Shown in pieces: positions 53,874 to 62,779 of a DNA stretch of 64,000 nt; the first letter of the stretch is position 1, and every line of letters starts with the position of its first letter. The notes beneath the pieces were generated by a model. It had not been told where the DNA came from. It did not search any database and saw only the letters and a list, made by a program, of their open reading frames with translations. Source of the stretch: Rhizobium sullae. GTDB taxonomy: Bacteria > Pseudomonadota > Alphaproteobacteria > Rhizobiales > Rhizobiaceae. The stretch is from NCBI RefSeq assembly GCF_900169785.1, contig NZ_FWER01000008.1, forward strand, positions 62,001 to 126,000, read 5' to 3'. The translations under genes and the position numbers were made by a program.

Positions 53874-53976
53874 TTGACAGTATCCTTTTTGGTACTACGT
53901 ACAGAATTTGTGCATTCTTGCACTCTTGGAACATAAGACGCATCTAGCCTCTGTGCAACGAACACAGGAGTTTTCC

Positions 53977-54990
53977 ATGCGCGCCGTCGCCTACAATATC
54001 CCACAGCCCATTTCCGCCGAAACCTCGCTGATCGATGTCGACCTGCCAGTCCCGGAAGCGACCGGGCATGACCTGCTCGTCGAGATCAAGGCCGTCTCCG
54101 TCAATCCGGTCGATGTGAAAGTGCGGGCGCATATGGCACCGCCTGCAGATGAATTGAAGGTTCTCGGCTGGGACGCCGCCGGCATCGTCAGGGCCGTCGG
54201 AGCGGATGTCACGCTCTTCAAGCCGGGAGACGAAGTCTACTATGCCGGTGCGATCAATCGCCCGGGTTCGAACGCGGAGTTTCATCTGGTCGACGAGCGC
54301 ATCGTTGGCCGCAAGCCGAAGAGCCTCGATTTCGCGGCCGCTGCCGCACTGCCGCTGACGTCGATCACCGCTTATGAAGCCTTGTTCGATCGGTTGAAGG
54401 TTCAAGATCCCGTGCCGGGGGCCGCACGCTCGCTCCTTATCATCGGTGGCGCCGGTGGTGTCGGCTCGATCGCCATCCAGATCGCCCACGTGCTGACCGA
54501 TCTGACGGTCATCGCAACCGCCTCCCGTCCCGAAACACGGGTCTGGGTGAAGGAACTTGGCGCACACCACGTCGTCGATCACTCGAAGCCGCTCGCGGCG
54601 CAGATTGGCGCCCTCAGCATCGGCGCTCCGGGCTTCGTCTTCTCGACAACCAACACCGACAGCCATATCGCCGACATCGTCGAGTCGATCGCACCGCAGG
54701 GCCGCTTCGCGCTAATCGACGATCCAAAGGTGCTCGATATCGTGCCCTTCAAGCGCAAGGCAGTTTCGGTGCATTGGGAACTGATGTTCACGCGTTCGCT
54801 CTTTTCGACACCTGACATGATCGAGCAGCATAAGCTGCTCAACAGGATCTCGAAGCTTGTCGATACCGGCAAGATCCGCACCACGCTCACCGAAACCGTC
54901 GGCACGATCAATGCAGCCAATCTGAAGAAGGCGCATGCAAGGGTCGAAAGCGGCAGGATGAAGGGCAAGGCGGTACTCGCCGGTTTCTGA
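53977..54990 (+). CDS. zinc-type alcohol dehydrogenase / quinone oxidoreductase
   Basis: A protein of 337 residues from the ATG at 53977 (CAGGAG upstream). The medium-chain dehydrogenase fold has LGWDAAGIVRAVGADV, PGDEVYYAG and the NADPH motif IIGGAGGVGSIAIQIAH. The canonical zinc-binding Cys residues are absent, so it is a zinc-free quinone oxidoreductase-like member of the zinc-binding ADH family 2 group. It probably reduces quinones or enals. It is likely regulated by the divergent HxlR gene. Confidence 0.9.
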   Translation: MRAVAYNIPQPISAETSLIDVDLPVPEATGHDLLVEIKAVSVNPVDVKVRAHMAPPADELKVLGWDAAGIVRAVGADVTLFKPGDEVYYAGAINRPGSNAEFHLVDERIVGRKPKSLDFAAAAALPLTSITAYEALFDRLKVQDPVPGAARSLLIIGGAGGVGSIAIQIAHVLTDLTVIATASRPETRVWVKELGAHHVVDHSKPLAAQIGALSIGAPGFVFSTTNTDSHIADIVESIAPQGRFALIDDPKVLDIVPFKRKAVSVHWELMFTRSLFSTPDMIEQHKLLNRISKLVDTGKIRTTLTETVGTINAANLKKAHARVESGRMKGKAVLAGF

Positions 54991-55008
54991 CCAACGCCGA
55001 TGTTCACG

Positions 55009-55037
55009 CACAATGCCGCGGAAGGTGCGGCATTGTG
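55009..55037 (+). terminator. stem-loop after quinone oxidoreductase gene
   Basis: An 11-bp perfect stem, CACAATGCCGC (55009-55019) with GCGGCATTGTG (55027-55037), and a 7-base loop, 18 bases past the stop. No T tract follows, so it may be an mRNA-stabilising or Rho-assisted end rather than a simple terminator. Confidence 0.5.
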
Positions 55038-55258
55038 GCTCACCAACCGCTGCCGCTTGACTTTTCTCAATCGGAGGGGCAGGTCTTGCGGCACGCGGAT
55101 GACAGCTGTTTTCCGCGAATAATCAATGGAGCCATCAACACGATGCCAAGCGACAGTAGCAGTCGATTGCCCTTGCCGTACGCGGCCGCCGTGCGCTGAC
55201 CGACTCCTGTCGGGCTCGCCCGTCGGACGCTGCGGCGGATCGACGGAAAGGCGAGCCA
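55038..55258 (+). other. mgtE leader region
   Basis: About 220 bases before mgtE without a gene. It has a small hairpin CCGAC-TCCT-GTCGG (around 55199-55212) and several GC-rich inverted segments between 55170 and 55245. It does not look like the known Mg2+ M-box. It could be an untranslated leader with regulation; no alignment could be made. Confidence 0.35.
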
Positions 55259-56635
55259 ATGAACTTCAATCGCTTCCCCTTGCGGGCGGGCCATGCCGCC
55301 CGTTTCTTCACCAACGACAGCCTCGGAGCGGTTACCACCGCAGAGCACGTCGAGCGTCTAAATACACTCGAAGCCTCGGAGGCAGCGGCGATCCTCGCCG
55401 CGCTTCAGCAGCTGAAGGCCGTCCGTATTCTCGGCAGGCCGGAGCTGCACAACGCTGCCGCAATCCTCGCCAAGATGCCGGTCGAGCATGCAGCGCGGCT
55501 CCTCAACGCCACTGCAAACGACCGCGTCGCCGATCTCTTCCTTGAACTGAACGAGGATGCGCGCGCGACCCTCTTCGCAAAGCTCGACGACCCGACTGCG
55601 CTCGCCGTCAAACATCTGATGGGCTATCCGCCGCGCACGGCCGGCGGCATCATGACGACCGAGTTCGTCAGCGTGCCGGATAGTTGGACCGTTGCCGAAA
55701 CACTGGACCATGTTCGCCAGGTCGAGCGCTCGCGCGAGACGGTCTATGCGATCTACGTCCTCGATGTGGCAACGCAGGTGCTGACCAATGTCGTGACACT
55801 GCGCCGCCTCATCACCGGCGAACCGCAGGCATCGGTTCTTTCCGTTGCGCAGAAGGGCGGCCTCGTTCGCTGTCACCCGTCGATGACGCAGGAGGACGTC
55901 GCCCGGCTGATCCGCAAGCACAACCTGCTGGCGCTGCCGGTCGTCGACGATGACGGTCGCATGCTCGGCATCGTCACCGTCGACGACGTCATCGACACGA
56001 TGATTGCCGATACGACCGAGGACGCCCAGAAGTTCGGCGGTATGGAAGCGCTCGGCAAGCCTTACATGAAGATCGGCTTTCCCGGCATGATCCGCAAACG
56101 GGCCGGCTGGCTTTCGGCCCTCTTCCTCGGCGAGATGCTGACGGCAAGCGCCATGCAGTATTTCGAGGGCGAGCTGGAAAAGGCGATCGTGCTGACGCTC
56201 TTCGTGCCGCTCATCATGAGCTCGGGCGGCAATTCCGGATCGCAAGCAACTTCGCTCATCATCCGCGCCCTGGCGCTCGGCGAACTCAAGCTTTCGGACT
56301 GGTGGCGCGTGCTCTTCCGCGAGTTGCCGACCGGCATCGTGCTTGGCGCCATCCTCGGGCTCGTCGGCCTTGCCCGCATCGTGCTGTGGCAGAAGATCGG
56401 GCTCTATGACTATGGCGAGCACTGGCTGCTTGTCGGCGTCACCGTGTTCGCAGCCCTGATCGGCATCGTCACCTTCGGTTCGCTCTGCGGCTCGATGCTG
56501 CCGTTCCTGCTGCAAAGGTTCCGCCTGGACCCCGCCAGCGCCTCGGCCCCCTTCGTCGCCACGCTGGTCGACGTGACCGGTCTGGTGATCTACTTCTCGG
56601 TCGCGCTGCTCATCCTCAGCGGGACGTTGCTTTAG
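55259..56635 (+). CDS. mgtE: magnesium transporter MgtE
   Basis: A protein of 458 residues. The N-terminal MgtE domain (AAILAALQQL, AAAILAKMPVEHAARLL) is followed by two CBS domains (about 125-250), including GIMTTEFVSVPDSWTV and LLALPVVDDDGRMLGIVTVDDVID. Five membrane segments follow, with LIMSSGGNSGSQATSLIIRALALGEL, the Mg2+ pore signature, in parts. It is an inner-membrane Mg2+ channel whose cytosolic domains sense magnesium. The start follows AAAGGCGAG. Confidence 0.94.
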   Translation: MNFNRFPLRAGHAARFFTNDSLGAVTTAEHVERLNTLEASEAAAILAALQQLKAVRILGRPELHNAAAILAKMPVEHAARLLNATANDRVADLFLELNEDARATLFAKLDDPTALAVKHLMGYPPRTAGGIMTTEFVSVPDSWTVAETLDHVRQVERSRETVYAIYVLDVATQVLTNVVTLRRLITGEPQASVLSVAQKGGLVRCHPSMTQEDVARLIRKHNLLALPVVDDDGRMLGIVTVDDVIDTMIADTTEDAQKFGGMEALGKPYMKIGFPGMIRKRAGWLSALFLGEMLTASAMQYFEGELEKAIVLTLFVPLIMSSGGNSGSQATSLIIRALALGELKLSDWWRVLFRELPTGIVLGAILGLVGLARIVLWQKIGLYDYGEHWLLVGVTVFAALIGIVTFGSLCGSMLPFLLQRFRLDPASASAPFVATLVDVTGLVIYFSVALLILSGTLL

Positions 56636-56730
56636 GCAAACCGATCCTTCGAGGCTCCGCAGCTTCACCTTTGGGCACCTCAGAACGAGACGACTGACGA
56701 GGGTGCAGAAGGTCTCGGCGTCTCCGCATT

Positions 56731-56869
56731 CTCCCTCATCTCTGTGCTTGTCACAGAGATCCAGCCGCGGCGCGTCCGCGTCGTGATTGGTTCTTCAATG
56801 AGAAGGGAGTCTTGCGCGCCCAGGATTTGGGTGCGCTGGATTCCTGTGACAGGCACAGGAATGAGGGAA
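56731..56869. repeat. large imperfect inverted repeat, rhizobial intergenic type
   Basis: The left arm 56731-56765 (starts CTCCCTCATCTCTGTGC) and right arm 56835-56869 (ends CACAGGAATGAGGGAA) pair over about 35 bases with a few mismatches; each arm contains a smaller TGTG-CACA palindrome. The centre is about 69 bases. Similar elements are common between rhizobial genes (from memory). It occupies much of the 419-base gap 56636-57054, in which I see no gene. Confidence 0.75.
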
Positions 56870-57054
56870 GAACATATGACAGCGCCAGACGGCAAGCTCG
56901 TATTTGCCGCAGGTTTGCCTGGGACCGAAGCGCTTGAAATGCCTCCCCATCAACTCACTTGATGAGGGAGGCAGGGACAAGCTCCCCGCACCATCAAAGG
57001 CTGGCTCGCATGCCTGCGTCCGCTTGGCGGCCGACGTGGCGAACGTGCAAGATC

Positions 57055-57528
57055 CTACCTTCCCTTCGGCAGCTTCAAAGGGCCATGGGTCTTCATGCTG
57101 CGGATGGCGAAGTTCGAGCGGATGTCGCTGACATTCGGGAGCGTCAGCAGCGTGTCGGTGAGAAGCCGCTCGTACGCCGCAAGGTCCTCGACGACGACTT
57201 CGGCCAGAAAATCCGCGCTTCCCGAGATCAAGAAGCAGGAGACGATCTCCGGGATCGCCAGGAGAGCCGCCTGCTGGGACTCCGCATTTTCGCGGCTGTG
57301 ATGGATGACCTTGAATTCGACGAAGACCGTGAGCCCCAGTCCCACCTCCTTCCGGTCGATATCGGCACGGTAACCCCGGATCACACCCGCCTTTTCCAGG
57401 TTGCGGATGCGCCGCAGGCAGGGCGACGGCGAGAGGTTTACCTTTTCGGCGATTTCGACGTTGGTGGCGCGCGCATCCTGCTGCAGACATTCAAGGATGG
57501 CCAGATCGAATTTATCAAGATTTGGCAT
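57055..57528 (-). CDS. Lrp/AsnC-family regulator
   Basis: A protein of 157 residues. The N-terminal HTH contains LDKFDLAILECLQQDAR and NLSPSPCLRRIRNLEKAGVI. The RAM ligand-binding domain follows, with VGLGLTVFVEFKV and the glycine-containing ISGSADFLAEVVVED. It is divergent from an EamA exporter, a common pairing in which an Lrp protein controls amino acid export. The ATG is at 57528. Confidence 0.93.
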   Translation of the reverse strand: MPNLDKFDLAILECLQQDARATNVEIAEKVNLSPSPCLRRIRNLEKAGVIRGYRADIDRKEVGLGLTVFVEFKVIHHSRENAESQQAALLAIPEIVSCFLISGSADFLAEVVVEDLAAYERLLTDTLLTLPNVSDIRSNFAIRSMKTHGPLKLPKGR

Positions 57529-57671
57529 ATTCAGTAACTTCTGTTTTTATTATTGGCATATCATTGCTGATAACATGTTTTTCACGCCATAGATAGCAAG
57601 GACATGCTTCGGCCTTTCGGAATAGTCTTTTCCTCAGCCGGAACCGATCCGGACCAAGGAAGGATAAACCG

Positions 57672-58577
57672 ATGACCAGCTTCAGCGTCACCAACGAGAA
57701 GTCCCCATCCCTGATCACTGGCTATGCGGGCGGAACCGTCACGGTGCTCATCTGGGCAACGTGGCTTCTTGCGACCCGCCACAGCGCGGCAACGCCGCTC
57801 GGCTCGATCGATATCGGGCTCATCCGCTACGGCGTCCCGGCACTTGCCCTTTCGCCCGTTTGGCTCAAGATCGGCCTGCTTCCGAAGAGCGTTCCCTTGC
57901 ATCTGCTGGCATTGATGGTAGCCGGCGCCGGGGCCGTCTTCTTTCTCGTGGCCACGCTCGCCATCCACGCGACCCCGGCGGGTTCGTCGGGCATCCTGCT
58001 CGGCGGCTCCATGCCGCTTGCAACGGCGCTGATCGGCGTGTTCATCTTCGGGGAGCGGCCCGATATTACTCGCAAGCTCGGCCTCGCCGCGATCGTCGGC
58101 GGCGTGCTGATCTTGCTTGTGCAGAGCCTTGCGGATGCATCGCTGCCATGGACGAGCTTCGTGCTTTTGCCGGCGGGCGCCGTTCTCTGGGCAAGCTATA
58201 CGCACGCCTTCCGCCGCAGCGGGCTCACCGCCATCCAGGCGAGCGCGCTGATCGCCATCTGGTCGTTCCTGATCATTGCCGCACTTGCCGGCGTCTTCGG
58301 CACCTCGCTGGCGCAGGCAAGTGCTGAAGATCTCGGACTGCAGGTCCTGAGCCAGGGCATCTTGTCAGGCCTTGTCGCCATGGTTGCCTATGGTACTGCC
58401 GTCAAAACGCTGGGCGGAACACAGGCGGCTGCCTTCACCGCGATCACGCCGGTGCTTGCGACGCTTGGCGGGGGAGTCCTGCTGGGGGAGGAAATCGGCC
58501 TTGCGGAGATCGCCGCCGCTGTCATCACCGGGATCGGCGTAGCATTGTCGACCGGCATCGCGGCCCGGCGGCGCTGA
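57672..58577 (+). CDS. EamA/DMT-family exporter
   Basis: A protein of 301 residues with about ten membrane segments in two EamA repeats. LIWATWLLATRHSAAT begins the first; ASYTHAFRRSGLTAIQASALI begins the second, and the end is FTAITPVLATLGGGVLLGEEIG. Its likely substrate is an amino acid or amine, given the divergent Lrp regulator. AAGGAAGG lies before the ATG at 57672. It ends at a strong shared terminator. Confidence 0.9.
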   Translation: MTSFSVTNEKSPSLITGYAGGTVTVLIWATWLLATRHSAATPLGSIDIGLIRYGVPALALSPVWLKIGLLPKSVPLHLLALMVAGAGAVFFLVATLAIHATPAGSSGILLGGSMPLATALIGVFIFGERPDITRKLGLAAIVGGVLILLVQSLADASLPWTSFVLLPAGAVLWASYTHAFRRSGLTAIQASALIAIWSFLIIAALAGVFGTSLAQASAEDLGLQVLSQGILSGLVAMVAYGTAVKTLGGTQAAAFTAITPVLATLGGGVLLGEEIGLAEIAAAVITGIGVALSTGIAARRR

Positions 58578-58585
58578 ACAAAAAC

Positions 58586-58613
58586 AAGGAACCCGGCGTT
58601 TGCCGGGCTCCTT
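58586..58613. terminator. bidirectional terminator
   Basis: Stem AAGGAACCCGGC (58586-58597) with GCCGGGCTCCTT (58602-58613), one G-T pair, and loop GTTT. On the minus strand it is followed by TGTTTTTG, so it ends the ETF-QO transcript. It also follows the EamA stop by 8 bases. Confidence 0.85.
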
Positions 58614-58640
58614 ATGCTTGAAAATCAAGCCTGCTCGACC

Positions 58641-60305
58641 TCACATGTTCGGATAGACCGGCCCCTCGCCACCCTGCGGCGGCACCCAGTTGATGTTCTG
58701 GTTGGGATCCTTGATGTCGCAGGTCTTGCAGTGCACGCAGTTCTGGGCGTTGATGACGAAGGTGTCCTTGCCGTCCTTCTCCACCCATTCGTAAACGGCG
58801 GCCGGACAGTAGCGTGCCGACGGGCCGGCGTAGATGTCGTGTTCGGACGATTTCTGCAACGCCATGTCCTTGACCTGCAGGTGCACCGGCTGGTCTTCCT
58901 CGTGATTGGTATTCGACAGGAACACGGAGGAGAGACGATCAAAAGTCAGCACGCCGTCCGGCTTCGGATAATCGATCTTCGTGTGCCGGGCGGCCGGCTC
59001 CAGCGAGGCGGCATCGGTCTTGCCGTGTTTCAGCGTACCGAAAAAGGAGAAACCGAACAGCGTGTTCGTCCACATATCCAGGCCGCCGAGCGCCACGCCG
59101 ACAGCAGTGCCGAACTTCGACCAGAGCGGCTTGACGTTTCGGACCTTCTTGAGGTCCTTGCCGATATCGCCCTTGCGCCATTCGTTTTCGATCTCGATGA
59201 CCTCGTCATTGGCGCGGCCGGCAGCGATCGCTTCGGCGATCTTCTCGGCCGCCAGCATGCCGGAAAGCACCGCGTTGTGGCTGCCCTTGATGCGCGGCAC
59301 GTTGACGAAGCCGGCCGAACAGCCGATCAGCGCGCCGCCGGGGAAGGAGAGCTTCGGCACCGACTGGTACCCGCCTTCGGTGATGGCGCGGGCGCCGTAG
59401 GAGAGTCGCTTGCCACCCTCGAAGGTACCGCGGATCGCCGGATGCGTCTTGAAGCGCTGGAACTCCTCGAAGGGATTGAGATAGGGGTTCTTGTAATTCA
59501 AGTGGACCACGAAGCCGACGGCGACGAGATTGTCTTCCAGATGGTAGAGGAACGAGCCGCCGCCGGTCTTGAAGCCGAGCGGCCAGCCGAAGGAGTGCTG
59601 GACGAGGCCCGGTTTGTGGTGCTCCGGCTTTACCTGCCAGAGCTCCTTGAGGCCGATGCCGAATTTTTGAGGCTCGCGGTCCTTCGAAAGGTCGAACTTG
59701 GCGATCAACTGCTTGGCGAGCGAACCACGCACGCCTTCGCCGATCAGAGTGTATTTGCCGAGCAGCGCCATGCCGCGCGTATAGTTTGGGCCGGGCTCGC
59801 CGCTCTTGTCGATGCCCATGTCGCCGGTGGCGACGCCGATGACGGCGCCTTCGTCGTTGTACAGCACTTCGGTTGCCGCAAAGCCCGGATAGATCTCGAC
59901 ACCGAGCGCTTCGGCGTGGCCCGCCAGCCAGCGACAGACGTTGCCGAGGGAGACGATGTAGTTGCTGTGGTTGTTCATCAGCGGCGGCATCAAAAAGTTC
60001 GGCAGGCGGACGGAACCGGCCGGGCCGAGTACCAGGAAATGATCGGCGGTCACCTCCGTCTTGAAGGGATGATCGCTTTCGCTGCGCCAATCCGGCAGCA
60101 GCCGGTCGATGCCGATCGGGTCGACCACGGCGCCGGAGAGGATATGCGCACCGACTTCCGCGCCTTTTTCCAGAACGACGACCGAAAGCTCCGGGTTGAC
60201 CTGCTTCAGCCGGATTGCAGCCGACAAACCGGCAGGTCCCCCGCCGACGATCACCACGTCGAATTCCATGCTCTCGCGTTCCGGCAACTCAGTCATGTCG
60301 GTCAT
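58641..60305 (-). CDS. electron transfer flavoprotein-ubiquinone oxidoreductase
   Basis: A protein of 554 residues. The FAD motif VVIVGGGPAGLSAAIRL is at the N terminus. The ubiquinone region and TLIGEGVRGSLAKQLI follow. The C-terminal 4Fe-4S region has RYCPAAVYEW and NAQNCVHCKTCDIKDP, with the four cysteines. It takes electrons from ETF (fed by acyl-CoA and dimethylglycine-type dehydrogenases) and reduces ubiquinone at the inner membrane. The ATG is at 60305; a LiuR-like palindrome lies upstream. Confidence 0.96.
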   Translation of the reverse strand: MTDMTELPERESMEFDVVIVGGGPAGLSAAIRLKQVNPELSVVVLEKGAEVGAHILSGAVVDPIGIDRLLPDWRSESDHPFKTEVTADHFLVLGPAGSVRLPNFLMPPLMNNHSNYIVSLGNVCRWLAGHAEALGVEIYPGFAATEVLYNDEGAVIGVATGDMGIDKSGEPGPNYTRGMALLGKYTLIGEGVRGSLAKQLIAKFDLSKDREPQKFGIGLKELWQVKPEHHKPGLVQHSFGWPLGFKTGGGSFLYHLEDNLVAVGFVVHLNYKNPYLNPFEEFQRFKTHPAIRGTFEGGKRLSYGARAITEGGYQSVPKLSFPGGALIGCSAGFVNVPRIKGSHNAVLSGMLAAEKIAEAIAAGRANDEVIEIENEWRKGDIGKDLKKVRNVKPLWSKFGTAVGVALGGLDMWTNTLFGFSFFGTLKHGKTDAASLEPAARHTKIDYPKPDGVLTFDRLSSVFLSNTNHEEDQPVHLQVKDMALQKSSEHDIYAGPSARYCPAAVYEWVEKDGKDTFVINAQNCVHCKTCDIKDPNQNINWVPPQGGEGPVYPNM

Positions 60306-60452
60306 TCATCCGTCTCCGCTCGGCCGCCGATGCGGCCATAATCCCCTCGTCGGGTCATTGTCTTGTCAAAACCGGAAAGCATTGTCGAGCCGGGAAGCGA
60401 CAGCCGATCCTCCATTTCGCACAATGCTCAACTCCTCTGACGTATATAACGC

Positions 60453-60467
60453 TTACGTTAACGTCAA
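60453..60467. promoter_or_regulatory. LiuR-like operator palindrome
   Basis: TTACGTTAACGTCAA contains the perfect 10-base palindrome ACGTTAACGT (60455-60464). The form matches the TTWACGTWAACG-type sites of MerR-family LiuR regulators of branched-chain amino acid and fatty acid breakdown. It lies between ETF-QO (minus) and the SDR gene (plus), 148 and 88 bases from their starts. Confidence 0.55.
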
Positions 60468-60555
60468 TTATTCTTCGGCCAATGCGACCAGGATGTGCCT
60501 TCCCTTTCCCGGGCGCTGCGCTTTATAGAGAAAGCCGAAGCACTTGGAGGATATC

Positions 60556-61344
60556 ATGGATCTCGGCATCAACGGCAAACGCGCACTCGTCCTGGCCTCG
60601 TCGCGCGGGCTCGGCCACGGCATCGCGGTTGCGCTGGCGCGCGAAGGCGCGAACGTGCTTCTCTGCGGCCGCAGCGGCGAGCAGCTGGAGGCGAACTGCA
60701 AAGCGATCAACGCCAACGGCAACGGCAAGGCCGACTGGATCTGGGCCGACCTTTCCGACGAGAATTTTGTGGAGACGGTGGCTGCCGCCGTCAAGGAAAA
60801 GTTTGGTGGCTTGGATATCCTGGTGAACAACACCGGCGGCCCGACACCTGGGACCACGGAAGACATGACGCCGGAGAGGCTCGAGACCTATTTCTTTTCG
60901 ATGGTGCTGCGGGTTATCTCTCTCACCAACGCCCTGCTTCCGGGCATGAAGGCGCAAGGCTGGGGCCGCATCCTCACCGTCGCATCGTCGGGCGTCATCG
61001 AGCCCATCGCCAACCTGGCGCTTTCCAACACGCTGCGCCCTGCCCTTGCCGGCTGGTCGAAGACGCTCGCCTCGGAAGTCGCAAGCCATGGCGTGACGGC
61101 CAATTTGCTCCTTCCCGGCAGCATTCTGACCGGACGCCTCGACGAGCTCGACGGTGCCGCCGCCCAGCGCACCGGCAAAAGCATGGAGGAAATCCGCAGC
61201 GACAAGGAAGCCCGCATTCCTGTCGGCCGCTACGGCAAAGTGGAGGAATTTGCCGCAACCGCCGCCTTCCTCTGCAGCCAGCCGGCGAGCTATATCACCG
61301 GCTCGCTGATCCGTTGCGACGGCGGTGCGGCGCGTTCGGTTTGA
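60556..61344 (+). CDS. SDR-fold protein with altered catalytic residues
   Basis: A protein of 262 residues from the ATG at 60556 (GGAGG upstream). The Rossmann fold is clear: ASSRGLGHGIAVALAREGANV, NNTGGPTP and ILTVASSGVIEP. However, the YxxxK pair reads SNTLR (Ser157, Arg161), and the glycine motif begins ASS rather than TGA. This matches a subgroup of FabG-like proteins that lack the standard Tyr-Lys pair. The activity is uncertain. It is divergent from ETF-QO across a LiuR-like site. Confidence 0.85.
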   Translation: MDLGINGKRALVLASSRGLGHGIAVALAREGANVLLCGRSGEQLEANCKAINANGNGKADWIWADLSDENFVETVAAAVKEKFGGLDILVNNTGGPTPGTTEDMTPERLETYFFSMVLRVISLTNALLPGMKAQGWGRILTVASSGVIEPIANLALSNTLRPALAGWSKTLASEVASHGVTANLLLPGSILTGRLDELDGAAAQRTGKSMEEIRSDKEARIPVGRYGKVEEFAATAAFLCSQPASYITGSLIRCDGGAARSV

Positions 61345-61495
61345 TAGCGGGCGCGAAGCGCCGATCATTACAAAACTTTTAGCCGTTATAACTGCTTAGT
61401 GATCGCCTTCGGCAAATTATGTCTTTTTCACGCCGCATATTGGCGTCTCAATTAGGGCCGGAACTTAGCGCAACCCGTCAAGACCGGTCTCATCT

Positions 61496-62779
61496 ATGAG
61501 GAAATTCTGGATCACCCTCAGCGTTATTGCTGTTGCTGCCGCCGGCATTTGGCAGTTCGGAAACAGGATTCCGTTCGTCGCCGAGCTTCCCTATGTCTCG
61601 CAATTCATCAAGGCGCCCGCGCGACAAGGCGGCGGGACGCGCCAGGCCGCGGTCGGCCAGACGCCAACGGATCAGCAAGGCGGACAGCGGAACCGGCGGG
61701 GCAACGGCGGACCTACTTTGGTGAAGACGGTGGCCGCCATGAAAACCGTGCTGCCCCGGGACGTTACGGCGTCTGGCTGGGCGGATGCCAACAACACCAC
61801 GACAATCGCCGCGCAGGAACAGGGCCTCGTTACGTCGATTGTTGCGGCTGATGGCGCAACGATCAAGCGGGGTGACCTGATCGTCAAGCTCGATGACCGG
61901 ACCGCACAGGCGGCAGTCGACAGGGACAACGCGACGATCATCCGCGATACCGCAACGCTTTCGGAAGCGGAGACCGCGCTGAAACGCGCCGGCGATCTGC
62001 TGGCGCAGAGGGTCGGCACGCAAGAGGCTTACGACCAGGCGAAAGCCGCCCGCGATACGGCCGCAGCCACCGTCGAGGCTGACAAGGCCACGCTCGCCGC
62101 CGATCAGGTCCTGCTCGAGCACACCGAAATCCGTGCACCGTTCGATGGCCGGCTTGGCGATATCACCGTCAGCCCTGGAGCGTTCCTCGATGCCGGATCG
62201 GCGATCGTGACGATTGCCGAGTACGATCCGATCTACGTGAAATTCCATCTGCAGGAGCGCGACCTGCACCAATTGAAGCAGTCGCTCGCCACGGGCCCCG
62301 TCGATGTCACGACTGCGCCGGATTCGGCAAACGGCAGCGTGCGCCACGGCGCGATCAGCTTCTACGACAATACGGTCGATGTTGCCTCGGGCACGATTCT
62401 CGCAAAAGCGCGCTTCGAAAACGCATCCGGCGCACTCTGGCCCGGCCAATCGGTCAATCTCGTGGTTCACTTCAACAACAAAGAGGAGCAGATCGTCGTC
62501 CCGACCGTCGCGGTCAGCCCCGGCGCGGATGGCTTCTTTTCCTATGTCGTGAAAGACGGCAAGGTGAAGATGACGCCCGTCACGGTCGCCCGCGAGAACG
62601 GCGGTTTCACCGCTGTTTCCGCCGGGATCTCGGAAGGCGATCATGTCGTCATCGAGGGACAGGCCCAGCTTGCCGACCAGCAGGCGGTCGAAGAACAGTT
62701 CGACGATAAGGCGCTGAAAGTCGCTTCCGCCATCCAGCCGGCCCATCAAACCGAAACCCTGGCGGGGGCGGAACAATGA
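61496..62779 (+). CDS. RND efflux periplasmic adaptor (MFP)
   Basis: A protein of 427 residues. It has an N-terminal membrane or signal segment (ITLSVIAVAAAGIWQFG), a Gln/Arg/Gly-rich linker (about 40-72), a lipoyl half-motif AAQEQGLVTSIVAADGATIK, a coiled-coil hairpin (AETALKRAGDLLAQRVG onward) and the second lipoyl half IRAPFDGRLGDI. Beta-barrel and membrane-proximal domains follow. It is similar to MdtA-type adaptors. The ATGA overlap with the next gene (62776-62779) shows one operon. Confidence 0.92.
   Translation: MRKFWITLSVIAVAAAGIWQFGNRIPFVAELPYVSQFIKAPARQGGGTRQAAVGQTPTDQQGGQRNRRGNGGPTLVKTVAAMKTVLPRDVTASGWADANNTTTIAAQEQGLVTSIVAADGATIKRGDLIVKLDDRTAQAAVDRDNATIIRDTATLSEAETALKRAGDLLAQRVGTQEAYDQAKAARDTAAATVEADKATLAADQVLLEHTEIRAPFDGRLGDITVSPGAFLDAGSAIVTIAEYDPIYVKFHLQERDLHQLKQSLATGPVDVTTAPDSANGSVRHGAISFYDNTVDVASGTILAKARFENASGALWPGQSVNLVVHFNNKEEQIVVPTVAVSPGADGFFSYVVKDGKVKMTPVTVARENGGFTAVSAGISEGDHVVIEGQAQLADQQAVEEQFDDKALKVASAIQPAHQTETLAGAEQ

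Noticed and set aside
55038..55258. M-box magnesium riboswitch before mgtE
   Set aside because: The conserved M-box elements are not visible, and the class is not expected in alphaproteobacteria.
54579..55259. Minus-strand frame crossing the quinone oxidoreductase end and mgtE leader
   Set aside because: It is antisense to a clear dehydrogenase and has no domain or ribosome site.
55358..56668. Minus-strand frame opposite mgtE
   Set aside because: mgtE has clear CBS and pore motifs; the opposite frame has none.
58614..60341. Long plus-strand frame (575 codons) opposite ETF-QO
   Set aside because: The minus strand encodes an unmistakable ETF-QO; the plus frame is rich in Asp, Arg and His without structure.
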